A DNA stretch of 5,957 nt from a bacterium UBA7470 (lineage in GTDB: Bacteria > Pseudomonadota > Gammaproteobacteria > Burkholderiales > Burkholderiaceae_C). This document shows, piece after piece, positions 1 through 5,926 of this stretch. Under the pieces are notes generated by a model that was not told the origin of the DNA, searched no databases, and was given only the letters and a program-made list of their open reading frames with translations. Within the stretch, counting starts at the first letter, position 1; every line of letters begins with the position of its first letter. The translations under genes were made by a program, and so were the position numbers. The DNA is taken from NCBI GenBank assembly GCA_002479815.1, contig DLPA01000200.1, positions 1 to 5,957 on the forward strand, in the 5' to 3' direction.

Positions 1-446
1 CGTTTATCGACTCTGACCATGCCATTGAAAACCGCTTGGGATGTACGATCCGCGACTATTTTGAGCGCGAAGGCGAAGTCGCTTTTCGTGATGCGGAACA
101 GTCCATGATCGACGAGTTGACACAAAGGTGCGGCATCGTGCTTTCCACAGGCGGTGGCGCGGTGTTGCGAGAGGCCAACCGAGAGGCGCTGAAGTCTCGT
201 GGTTGGGTGGTCTATTTAAAGTCCACCCCGACCACGATTTTCCGACGCTTAAAGCACGACCAAACGCGCCCTCTGCTGCAAGTGGAGGATCCCTTGAAAA
301 AGCTCAAAGACTTGTACCGACAGCGCGATCCTTTGTACCGCGACGTGGCGCACCATGTGCTTGAAACAGGTCGCCCTTCCGTGTCCGCTTTGGTCAACAT
401 GATCTCCATGCAGTTGGAGCAACAAGACTTGACCGATCCCAGTTAA
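1..446 (+). CDS. aroK: Shikimate kinase, 3' part (5' end outside the window)
   Basis: Shikimate kinase phosphorylates the 3-hydroxyl of shikimate with ATP in the cytoplasm, the fifth step of the chorismate pathway. The frame is open from position 3, so 147 residues are visible; the TTG at 36 is an internal leucine, not a start. Recognisable family signatures are the opening FIDSD with the shikimate-binding aspartate, IENR-G, the FEREGE-FR segment whose arginine contacts shikimate, the STGGGAV glycine loop, the lid segment around DQTRPLL, and the RQRDPLYRDVA stretch with the late conserved arginine. About 30-35 residues including the Walker A ATP-binding loop are missing only because the window starts inside the gene. 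The TAA stop is at 444-446. In many proteobacteria aroB follows aroK; here a DUF2946 gene starts 11 bases later instead. Nothing suggests the gene is broken. aroL is the alternative name, but aroK is usual in this lineage. Confidence 0.95.
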   Translation, partial: FIDSDHAIENRLGCTIRDYFEREGEVAFRDAEQSMIDELTQRCGIVLSTGGGAVLREANREALKSRGWVVYLKSTPTTIFRRLKHDQTRPLLQVEDPLKKLKDLYRQRDPLYRDVAHHVLETGRPSVSALVNMISMQLEQQDLTDPS

Positions 447-457
447 ACTACGCGCCC

Positions 458-880
458 ATGATCGGTCAACACCTCCCTCCCCCCATCCAACGCCTTGGTG
501 CGTGGCTGGCGTTGGCCGTGGTGTTGTGGCAAGCCTTGTTGCCTGTGCTCTCGCACGCGGTCGTAATGAACACCGCCCAAGAGCGGGGCTGGGTGGAGGT
601 CTGCACCGTCAGTGGCATGGCGTGGGTGCGCCTCGCCACTGCCACCGAGATGGCCGATGCACAAGAAGACAGCTCTGTGCCCCCCTCCTCCTCCGTGCTC
701 ACCCACGGCTGTGAGTGGTGCGCCACCCACCCCCCCCTGACGGCCTTGCCGCCCACGTCTTTCGCCTCGCTCATCGTCTTGACCGACTGGGCCACCCATC
801 CCCCCGCCTTCTTCCATGCCCCCCGCCTGCTGGCGGTGTGGGCATCGGCCCATTCCCGCGCACCGCCTGTCTTGGCTTGA
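458..880 (+). CDS. DUF2946 family protein, copy 1
   Basis: A 140-residue protein that I place in DUF2946, a family of unknown function. It has a hydrophobic N-terminal segment (about residues 14-32, ending LSHA), which is either a signal peptide or a membrane anchor. Next comes the hallmark WVEVCT-SGMAWV (residues 45-57, Cys49), an acidic and serine/proline-rich linker, then HGCEWCATH (residues 83-91) with Cys85 and Cys88 as a CxxC pair between His83 and His91. The C-terminus, SRAPPVLA, matches the usual proline-rich ending of the family. Cys and His placement would suit metal or redox chemistry in the periplasm, but this is inference. The start at 458 keeps the hydrophobic segment; no clear Shine-Dalgarno is visible, so translation may be coupled to aroK 11 bases upstream. 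The gene is noticeably more GC-rich than the receptor gene downstream and contains a run of eight C at 730-737. Confidence 0.8.
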   Translation: MIGQHLPPPIQRLGAWLALAVVLWQALLPVLSHAVVMNTAQERGWVEVCTVSGMAWVRLATATEMADAQEDSSVPPSSSVLTHGCEWCATHPPLTALPPTSFASLIVLTDWATHPPAFFHAPRLLAVWASAHSRAPPVLA

Positions 881-883
881 TCT

Positions 884-902
884 GCGCGCAGTGGTTGTGC
901 GC
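884..902 (+). terminator. GC-rich stem-loop after the first DUF2946 gene
   Basis: GCGCGCA and TGTGCGC pair across a five-base loop (GTGGT), giving a seven-pair stem with one G-U pair, three bases past the stop codon at 880. The 5' arm also lies inside a 10-base palindrome, CTGCGCGCAG at 882-891. No T run follows, so this is not a standard intrinsic terminator; it could be a 3'-end stabilising or Rho-associated hairpin. Confidence 0.35.
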
Positions 903-988
903 CGCTTCGTGTGTTGACGAGGCCGCTCAAGCAACCTGCTGACCGTGGTGACGTGCGCCACCTGATCGTCGTCCTCAACGTCACTAAC

Positions 989-1002
989 GTGTCGATCGAC
1001 AC
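989..1002. promoter_or_regulatory. Perfect 14-base palindrome, possible operator
   Basis: GTGTCGATCGACAC is its own reverse complement. It lies about 90 bases upstream of the PCuAC start in a non-coding gap, a reasonable place for a dimeric repressor or activator site. It does not match the CueR-type, Fur or CopR sites that I know, so the regulator is unknown and the role is inference. Confidence 0.35.
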
Positions 1003-1080
1003 TGGTTCGATCTGAGCGGTGCGTGTCCTGCTTGTATTCCCTTTTTTGTTCCCCGTTTCCCTTTGTGTTTCCTTTTGAAT

Positions 1081-1084
1081 GGAG
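1081..1084 (+). promoter_or_regulatory. Ribosome binding site of the PCuAC gene
   Basis: GGAG stands nine bases before the ATG at 1094 and decides the start: the in-frame ATG at 1079 overlaps this site and would add five residues in front of a good signal peptide. The site sits inside an inverted repeat, TGGA-GTGC-TCCA (1080-1091), that could partly mask it. Confidence 0.7.
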
Positions 1085-1093
1085 TGCTCCACC

Positions 1094-1546
1094 ATGAAAG
1101 TTTTTCCTCTCGTTACGGCTGCGGTGCTGGCCCTGTCTGCCACTTCCATTTGGGCGCAAGTCAAAGTCGATGAGCCTTGGGTACGTGGCACGGTGGCGCA
1201 ACAAAAAGCCACCGGCGCGTTCATGCGCTTAACGGCAGAAAAAAATGCGCGTTTGGTGGCCGCCAGTTCTTCGGTGGCGGGCGTGACTGAGATTCACGAA
1301 ATGGCGATGGACAAAGACGTGATGAAAATGCGCCAAATCCCCGCCTTGGACTTGGCCGCAGGCAAAGCCACCGAGTTGAAGCCCGGTGGCTACCACGTCA
1401 TGCTGATGGATTTGAAGCAACAAATCAAAGCCGGTGACACCGTACCCATCACCTTGGTGTTTGAAGATGAGGCCAAACGGCGCTTCACGCAAGAAGTGCA
1501 AGCCCCCGTCAAAGCCTTAGGCTCCGCCATGCCCATAAAGCATTGA
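1094..1546 (+). CDS. Periplasmic copper chaperone, PCuAC family
   Basis: A 150-residue exported protein of the PCuAC (DUF461) family, whose members carry Cu(I) in the periplasm and deliver it, for example to the CuA or CuB site of cytochrome oxidase. Residues 1-21 form a signal peptide (MKVF, hydrophobic core, cleavage likely after IWA), followed by VKVDEPWVRGT and the TGAFM segment typical of the family start. The copper motif H-X10-M-X21-H-X-M is present exactly: His68, Met79, His101 and Met103, with extra methionines at 70, 72 and 77. The C-terminus MPIKH adds one more Met and His. Length is normal for the family. It lies between two DUF2946 genes and ends with tandem stops TGA TAG. The second DUF2946 gene follows after 39 bases in the same frame. 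The partner that receives copper is not visible in the window. Confidence 0.93.
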   Translation: MKVFPLVTAAVLALSATSIWAQVKVDEPWVRGTVAQQKATGAFMRLTAEKNARLVAASSSVAGVTEIHEMAMDKDVMKMRQIPALDLAAGKATELKPGGYHVMLMDLKQQIKAGDTVPITLVFEDEAKRRFTQEVQAPVKALGSAMPIKH

Positions 1547-1560
1547 TAGAGATTTAAAAA

Positions 1561-1582
1561 CGATCGCCATCATCGCTTTTTT
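1561..1582 (+). terminator. Weak hairpin with T run between the PCuAC and second DUF2946 genes
   Basis: CGAT (1561-1564) pairs with ATCG (1572-1575) over a seven-base loop, flanked by AAAAA at 1556-1560 and by TTTTTT at 1577-1582, so A-T pairing could lengthen the stem past one mismatch. The core stem is only four pairs, so termination would be partial. The T run ends three bases before the next start codon, so the element could also act as an attenuator or simply as an unstructured leader. Confidence 0.35.
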
Positions 1583-1585
1583 ATC

Positions 1586-2008
1586 ATGAGCTGCAAGTCC
1601 AAAGAGCCATACATCACCAATGCCACGCGTTGGCGGGTGGGCTTGCTTGCGGCCTTGATGTGGCTGACGTTGATGGCTCCCGGCCTGTCACGCTGGTTGG
1701 CAGCGGCAGAGGGGATGACGTGGGTGGAAGTTTGCTCGGCGCAGGGGATGCGTTGGGTGCAGGTCAGCCACGATGGCCGCTCCGACAGGGATGGCTCCAC
1801 TGCCCCAGAGGAAGACACACCCAATGCACTGCTGGAAGCCTGTGCGTATTGCACCTTGACCAGCGACCGCCCTTGGTTGGACACCAGCCTTGTCGCTTGG
1901 GTCTTGCCCAGGCGGTCTATTGTTCCCCTATCGAATTTCGGGGAGAGGACTCCCCCCAAAGTATTCGCTCTTGCCCCAACGGCAAGGGGGCCGCCGCCGC
2001 GTCTTTGA
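1586..2008 (+). CDS. DUF2946 family protein, copy 2 (divergent)
   Basis: A second 140-residue DUF2946 protein of unknown function. It has an N-terminal hydrophobic segment (about residues 18-40), the signature WVEVCSAQGMRWVQV (residues 46-60, Cys50), an acidic linker, a CAYC pair (Cys86, Cys89) and a family-like ending ARGPPPRL. Unlike copy 1, the histidines around the CxxC are missing: copy 1 reads HGCEWCATH and this copy reads EACAYCTLT. The His that closes the hydrophobic segment in copy 1 (LSHA) is Arg here (LSRW). Start choice: 1586 is the first ATG after an in-frame TAG at 1547 and retains the hydrophobic segment, but no Shine-Dalgarno precedes it, since the upstream bases are a T run. 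An internal start near residue 20-25 would cut into the membrane segment and is less likely. It probably shares a transcript with the PCuAC gene, subject to the hairpin between them. Confidence 0.78.
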   Translation: MSCKSKEPYITNATRWRVGLLAALMWLTLMAPGLSRWLAAAEGMTWVEVCSAQGMRWVQVSHDGRSDRDGSTAPEEDTPNALLEACAYCTLTSDRPWLDTSLVAWVLPRRSIVPLSNFGERTPPKVFALAPTARGPPPRL

Positions 2009-2067
2009 ACACAGCAATTGTGGTTCTTGGCGTGTCCTCATGCGGGCCCATCTGGCCTTCGCTGTCT

Positions 2068-2089
2068 GAGGCACTAGGCCTCTTCTTTC
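2068..2089 (+). terminator. Terminator-like hairpin before the receptor gene
   Basis: GAGGC (2068-2072) and GCCTC (2078-2082) form a five-pair stem over the loop ACTAG, followed by TTCTTTC. It lies in the 145-base gap between the second DUF2946 gene and the receptor gene. The stem is short and the T run is interrupted, so it would be a weak or partial terminator. No clear sigma-70 promoter and no Fur-like box was seen in the rest of the gap. Confidence 0.4.
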
Positions 2090-2153
2090 ATCCCCGACGG
2101 GCGAATACCTGCTCGAAAAGTCCTCACTCTTCACTTTTGACAGAGATGTCACT

Positions 2154-4490
2154 ATGAAAACGAAACCTCATTCCCTTGCCACCGCTTGTCGCTTGATGAT
2201 GCTCGTGGGCACCGCAAACGCGGTGGCATTGTTGAACACCTCCGCTCATGCGCAAGGCGTGGCAATGGAAGCTCAACTCAAAGCAGTTGAAGTCTCAGAT
2301 ACCCGTGCGCCACTTGATCCAAATTTACCAGCCAGCACTGCCAGTAAAACCGCCGAAGAGCTGCGAGAACAAATCATCTTCAACCCTGAAGACGCATTTG
2401 CCAAATTTCCCAGTTTGACTGTGCGTAAACGCTATCTAGGCGACCGTAATGCCAATGTTGGTGGGCGGAGTTACGGTGTTTTGGAGCCAGGGCGTGCGTT
2501 GGTTTATTTGGATGGCTATCTCATCTCCAATTTCTTAGGTCGTTTTGACGCACCACGTTGGAATATGGTCAATACCGAAGCCATTGAACGTGTGGATGCA
2601 CTGTATGGCCCTTTTTCAGCGATTTATCCGGGCAACTCCATTGGGACGACATTGGTCATCACCGAACGCAAGCCCAAGCGTTTAGAGGCATCGGTCAATG
2701 TCAAATACAACCAGCAATCATTTGATGAATACAGCACACACGACAGCTACGCCAGCAAACAGGTGTCAGCTCGATTTGCCTCCCGTCTGGACACTGGTTT
2801 GTGGTACGCACTTTCTTATCAACATCAAGACAGTGAAGGTCACCCCATGGGTTATGCCAATGCGGTACGTGGTGTGGCAGCGGCGGCCAATCATTTCCAA
2901 ACCCCAACCAGCGGTACAAGGGTTACAGGTATCTCATACGACAAAGATGCCCTAGGACGGGAGCGCGCGCTGTTTGGAGCAACCAGCATCGACCACAGCA
3001 AACAAGATACGGTCAACACCCGCATAGGTTATGACATTTCGGCCACACAGGAAATGGAGGGTCGCCTGTCTTGGTGGAAAAACGACAGCACCGTCCGCAA
3101 TCAAACCTACCTACGCGATGCAGCAGGTCATCCCGTTTGGAGTGGAACAGTGACGAATGGCACGTACCGATTTGCTGTCGCCAACAACGCCTTCGCACCC
3201 AGCCAGCGAGACGAAAGTCACCGTCAAATCGGTTTGACATGGCGCACCAAGCACGCGACGGGTTGGAATGCTTCTGTGGTGGCAACGCAATACCGCATCA
3301 TGAACGATGCGAACAGGCAAGCGAATCTGGCACAGCCATTGGCTGATGCGGGTGGCGCTGGAACGGTGACACGACGCGATGGAACAGGATGGAATACGTT
3401 TGAGATTCAAACCACCTATACCCCTATAAAAGATGATTTTGGCGATGGCAAGCATGCACTGACTTTTGGTTTGCATCGCAACGAATACAAACTCAATAAT
3501 TTAGTCACCAATGCGAGCGATTGGCGTACCACCGAAACCACCCTAGATCAACGCTACACAGGCAGCACGACCATCACTGCACTGTATGGGCAAGACGCTT
3601 GGAAATTAGCGCCAGATTGGGTTCTGACCAGTGGTGTGCGTTGGGAACGATTCCAATCGAGTAACGGCTCACAATTCTTTGCTGGCCCTCCTGTCGCACA
3701 GACGGCTTATGCCAGCCGAACCATCACCGCAGCCAGTCCCAAACTCTCTTTAGCTTGGGCAGCAAGGGATGATTTATTACTGAAGGCCAGCTATGGGCGT
3801 GGTGTGCGCTTCCCCAATGTGGATGAGCTGTTCAACGGCACTAAAACGGGCAGCAGCATTACTGTCAGTGACCCTAACTTGAAGCCAGAAAAATCCAATG
3901 CGTTTGAATTGGCTGCTGAGAAATTTTTTGGCGATCACTGGGTGCGTGCCAGCCTGTTCCGTGATGATGTACGCGACACCATCCTACGCCAGTCTGATCA
4001 CACCGTTGTACCCACTGTGACACGAGTAAGCAACGTCGATCGTGTATTGACCCATGGATTGGAATTGGTATGGCAGATGCGCGATGTGGGTGTAAAAGGT
4101 CTGAATGTGGGTGGTAGTGCGACATGGGCCAGTGCAGTGGTGAAAGAAAATCAAGCAAATCCTGCACAAGTGGGCAAAAACTGGCTCCGCATCCCCAAGC
4201 AACGTTACACCTTTCAAGCGAGCTATCGCCCCAATGCTCAATGGTTGTTGGGCGCTAATTTGCGTTGGACAGGTCGTCAATACAACACCGACATCAACAA
4301 CGACATCAACCCCAACACCTATGGCGGTATTTCTTACAGCAATCAACTGGATTTGAAAGCAGCGTGGACTTTTGCCAAAGGTTGGGAATGGACGTTTGGC
4401 ATCAACAACGTGACCAACAACAAGAGTTGGCAGGCCCATACCCTGCCACAGCGCAGCGTCCAAACCGAGCTGCGTTACGCCTTGCATTAA
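2154..4490 (+). CDS. TonB-dependent outer-membrane receptor
   Basis: A 778-residue TonB-dependent receptor, a beta-barrel with an N-terminal plug that uses TonB-ExbBD energy to import a ligand. A signal peptide ends around AHA-Q (residues 31-34). A possible TonB box, AVEVSD, lies at 44-49. The plug domain covers about 60-175 with NVGGRSYG, LVYLDGYLI, the AIERVDALYGPFSAIYPGNS block and LVITERKP. The barrel runs from about 180 to the end, with late hallmarks GRGVRFPNVDELF (548-560), LKPEKSNAFELAAEK (576-590) and INNVTNNKSW (750-759). The last residues are LRYALH, lacking the terminal Phe found in most outer-membrane barrels. The ligand is not evident from sequence: next to PCuAC and DUF2946 a copper chelate is attractive, while the pairing with PepSY also fits ferric siderophores. 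A weak AGAG at 2142-2145 precedes the ATG. The PepSY gene follows after 20 bases, so the two are almost surely co-transcribed. The gene looks less GC-rich than the first DUF2946 gene. Confidence 0.93.
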   Translation: MKTKPHSLATACRLMMLVGTANAVALLNTSAHAQGVAMEAQLKAVEVSDTRAPLDPNLPASTASKTAEELREQIIFNPEDAFAKFPSLTVRKRYLGDRNANVGGRSYGVLEPGRALVYLDGYLISNFLGRFDAPRWNMVNTEAIERVDALYGPFSAIYPGNSIGTTLVITERKPKRLEASVNVKYNQQSFDEYSTHDSYASKQVSARFASRLDTGLWYALSYQHQDSEGHPMGYANAVRGVAAAANHFQTPTSGTRVTGISYDKDALGRERALFGATSIDHSKQDTVNTRIGYDISATQEMEGRLSWWKNDSTVRNQTYLRDAAGHPVWSGTVTNGTYRFAVANNAFAPSQRDESHRQIGLTWRTKHATGWNASVVATQYRIMNDANRQANLAQPLADAGGAGTVTRRDGTGWNTFEIQTTYTPIKDDFGDGKHALTFGLHRNEYKLNNLVTNASDWRTTETTLDQRYTGSTTITALYGQDAWKLAPDWVLTSGVRWERFQSSNGSQFFAGPPVAQTAYASRTITAASPKLSLAWAARDDLLLKASYGRGVRFPNVDELFNGTKTGSSITVSDPNLKPEKSNAFELAAEKFFGDHWVRASLFRDDVRDTILRQSDHTVVPTVTRVSNVDRVLTHGLELVWQMRDVGVKGLNVGGSATWASAVVKENQANPAQVGKNWLRIPKQRYTFQASYRPNAQWLLGANLRWTGRQYNTDINNDINPNTYGGISYSNQLDLKAAWTFAKGWEWTFGINNVTNNKSWQAHTLPQRSVQTELRYALH

Positions 4491-4496
4491 GTTCAT

Positions 4497-4504
4497 AGAA
4501 AGGG
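4497..4504 (+). promoter_or_regulatory. Ribosome binding site of the PepSY gene
   Basis: AGAAAGGG lies six bases before the ATG at 4511, in the 20-base gap after the receptor stop. It supports the 4511 start and co-translation with the receptor gene. Confidence 0.65.
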
Positions 4505-4510
4505 TTCATC

Positions 4511-5926
4511 ATGGACAGCAAGGTTTTGGCGCAGCGTAAAAGCGTGTTCTGGCGCATTCATTTGTGGGCAGCCTTCATTGCGACACCGTTTGCATTCATC
4601 GGTGCGCTCACGGGCATGCTCTACATCTTTACACCCCAAATTGAAGCCGTATTGCACGGCGATTTGGATCGGGTCACTCCCGCAGCCTCTCGTCTGCCGT
4701 TGGATGCTTTGGTGGCGTTGGCGCAACGTGCAGCACCTGAGGGCACATCGTTGCGCTATGTGGTCACACCTGACAGGGCCGACCAATCGGTACGCGTTTA
4801 TTTTGGTGCAGCTACCAAAACGGTCGCCACAACGGTCGCCACAAAGACTGAAACATCAGCGGCAAAGGACGGCGAACACGCCGAGCATCAGGCCACGGGT
4901 GTCAAAGAAGCGGCTGTTGTTGCTTCGACCCCTGCCCTGAAGATGGATCACCGCATTCCCCAAGGCAGCATTGTCTATCTCAACCCTTATACGGGAGACG
5001 TGCTGGGCACGCAGAGCGAGATGGATCGTTTCAGCACATGGTCTAAACGGCTGCACTCCTCTTTGTTACAAGGCAATGATTGGCGTTGGCTGTTGGAACT
5101 CAGCACCAGTTGGCTGTTGGTGATGTTACTGACCGGCATCTATCTCTGGTGGCCTAGAGGAGGGCAAGGGATATGGCCTCACCAAGGTTTAAAGGCGCGT
5201 GTGGGCTGGCAACAATGGCATGCGTTCGGTGGCGTTGCGCTGTCGATCATCACCCTCATCGTGTTGACGACGGGCTTGACCTGGAGTCGCTACTCGGGGG
5301 CGCAAATCAAGGCACTCGCTGATGCGGTGGGACAAAGCACACCTGAAACACCCAAGGGTCTGCGCTCTCAATCCCCCCCCAACCCACAGCCCTTGCTGCA
5401 ATGGCAACAAGTGTGGGATGCGGCACAACCACAAGCGCCCTCCATCTCCTATCAAATCACCCCGCCCAAACAAGCCAGCGATGTGTGGCGTATTACCAAC
5501 TTTGATCGCAGTCAACCGACCAAACGATTTACCCTGCTGATGGACAGCTACTCGGGTCAAGGGCTGTACTACCAGAGTTGGGAGTCGCTGACGCTCTTTA
5601 ACAAAGCCACTGCGGTCGGCATTCCATTTCACCGAGGTGAATTTGGCTGGTGGAATCAAGCCCTGTTGCTCGTGTTTGGTCTGGGCATCATGTGGGGGCT
5701 GATTTCAGGCTGGGTCATGTTTTTCAAGCGCAAACGGCAAGGCGTGCTGGGCTTACCACGCCTCATGCCCGAGGCGTGGCGCAGCGTACCGCTGCCGGCG
5801 TGGTTGATCGGCTTGGCACTGTTGCCTGCGATGCCCGTTTGGGCATGGTCAGCAGGTGCCATCTGTTTGATCGAAGTGTGGTTGACATGGCGCAGTTCTC
5901 GCACATGGGCCTTGCTTGCAAGATGA
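4511..5926 (+). CDS. PepSY-associated transmembrane protein, likely metal or siderophore reductase
   Basis: A 471-residue inner-membrane protein of the PepSY_TM family. Known relatives such as FoxB and FpvG of Pseudomonas work beside TonB receptors and release iron from siderophores by reduction. Likely membrane segments are 19-41, 194-213, 239-258, 383-404 and 430-459 (the last may be one or two helices). A periplasmic PepSY region lies between the first two (hallmark YLNPYTGDVLG, 156-166), and a second one before the fourth (MDSYSGQGLYY, 344-354). Histidines at the membrane edges, His17 (RIHLW), His182 (LHSSL), His237 (WHAFGG) and His374 (FHRGEFG), are candidate haem or metal ligands. Residues 101-135 are a low-complexity Thr/Ala-rich insert with a 12-base tandem duplication and a HAEH motif. 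A run of eight C at 5373-5380 encodes part of Ser288-Pro-Pro. The substrate, iron or copper, is unresolved. The stop overlaps a possible next start. Confidence 0.9.
   Translation: MDSKVLAQRKSVFWRIHLWAAFIATPFAFIGALTGMLYIFTPQIEAVLHGDLDRVTPAASRLPLDALVALAQRAAPEGTSLRYVVTPDRADQSVRVYFGAATKTVATTVATKTETSAAKDGEHAEHQATGVKEAAVVASTPALKMDHRIPQGSIVYLNPYTGDVLGTQSEMDRFSTWSKRLHSSLLQGNDWRWLLELSTSWLLVMLLTGIYLWWPRGGQGIWPHQGLKARVGWQQWHAFGGVALSIITLIVLTTGLTWSRYSGAQIKALADAVGQSTPETPKGLRSQSPPNPQPLLQWQQVWDAAQPQAPSISYQITPPKQASDVWRITNFDRSQPTKRFTLLMDSYSGQGLYYQSWESLTLFNKATAVGIPFHRGEFGWWNQALLLVFGLGIMWGLISGWVMFFKRKRQGVLGLPRLMPEAWRSVPLPAWLIGLALLPAMPVWAWSAGAICLIEVWLTWRSSRTWALLAR
4820..4843 (+). repeat. 12-base in-frame tandem duplication in the PepSY gene
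   Basis: ACGGTCGCCACA occurs twice back to back (4820-4831 and 4832-4843), encoding TVAT-TVAT at residues 104-111. It lies in the low-complexity loop of the first PepSY region and keeps the frame, so it looks like a recent slippage duplication. Confidence 0.9.

Larger units (their letters stand above)
881..1093 (+). other. Intergenic leader before the PCuAC gene
   Basis: This 213-base stretch has no supported gene. It holds a GC-rich stem-loop just after the DUF2946 stop, a perfect 14-base palindrome, and a long pyrimidine-rich run from about 1028 to 1077 with very few purines. After that come the ribosome binding site and start of the PCuAC gene. No convincing sigma-70 promoter was found: TTGACG at 914-919 has no matching -10 element at the right distance, and TGTATT at 1033-1038 lacks a -35. 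A promoter for the PCuAC gene here is plausible but not demonstrated. Confidence 0.6.

Noticed and set aside
36..38. TTG at 36 as the start of the shikimate kinase
   Set aside because: The frame is open upstream to the window edge and encodes FIDSDHAIENR, part of the kinase fold, so TTG is an internal leucine.
914..942. TTGACG as a -35 box for a promoter upstream of the PCuAC gene
   Set aside because: At 17 bases spacing the -10 position reads TGCTGA, a poor match to TATAAT; no better spacing was found.
443..1224. Two long overlapping minus-strand open frames (466-1224 and 443-1204, about 250 codons each)
   Set aside because: They lie opposite the DUF2946 gene and the start of the PCuAC gene in GC-rich DNA, where open shadow frames are common. 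Their translations are Arg/Gly/Thr-rich without recognisable domains, and the + strand genes carry clear family motifs.
2137..2142. TTGACA just upstream of the receptor gene as a -35 box
   Set aside because: The -10 would fall inside the coding region, after the start codon at 2154.
2009..2153. A Fur box in front of the receptor gene
   Set aside because: No stretch resembling the GATAAT-type inverted repeat was found there or in the 881-1093 gap.
1630..2157. A 175-codon + strand frame overlapping the second DUF2946 gene and ending in an ATGA overlap with the receptor start
   Set aside because: The translation is a Gly/Ser/Pro-rich mix with no domain, while the competing frame has the DUF2946 signature and family-like C-terminus. 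The ATGA overlap is probably chance.
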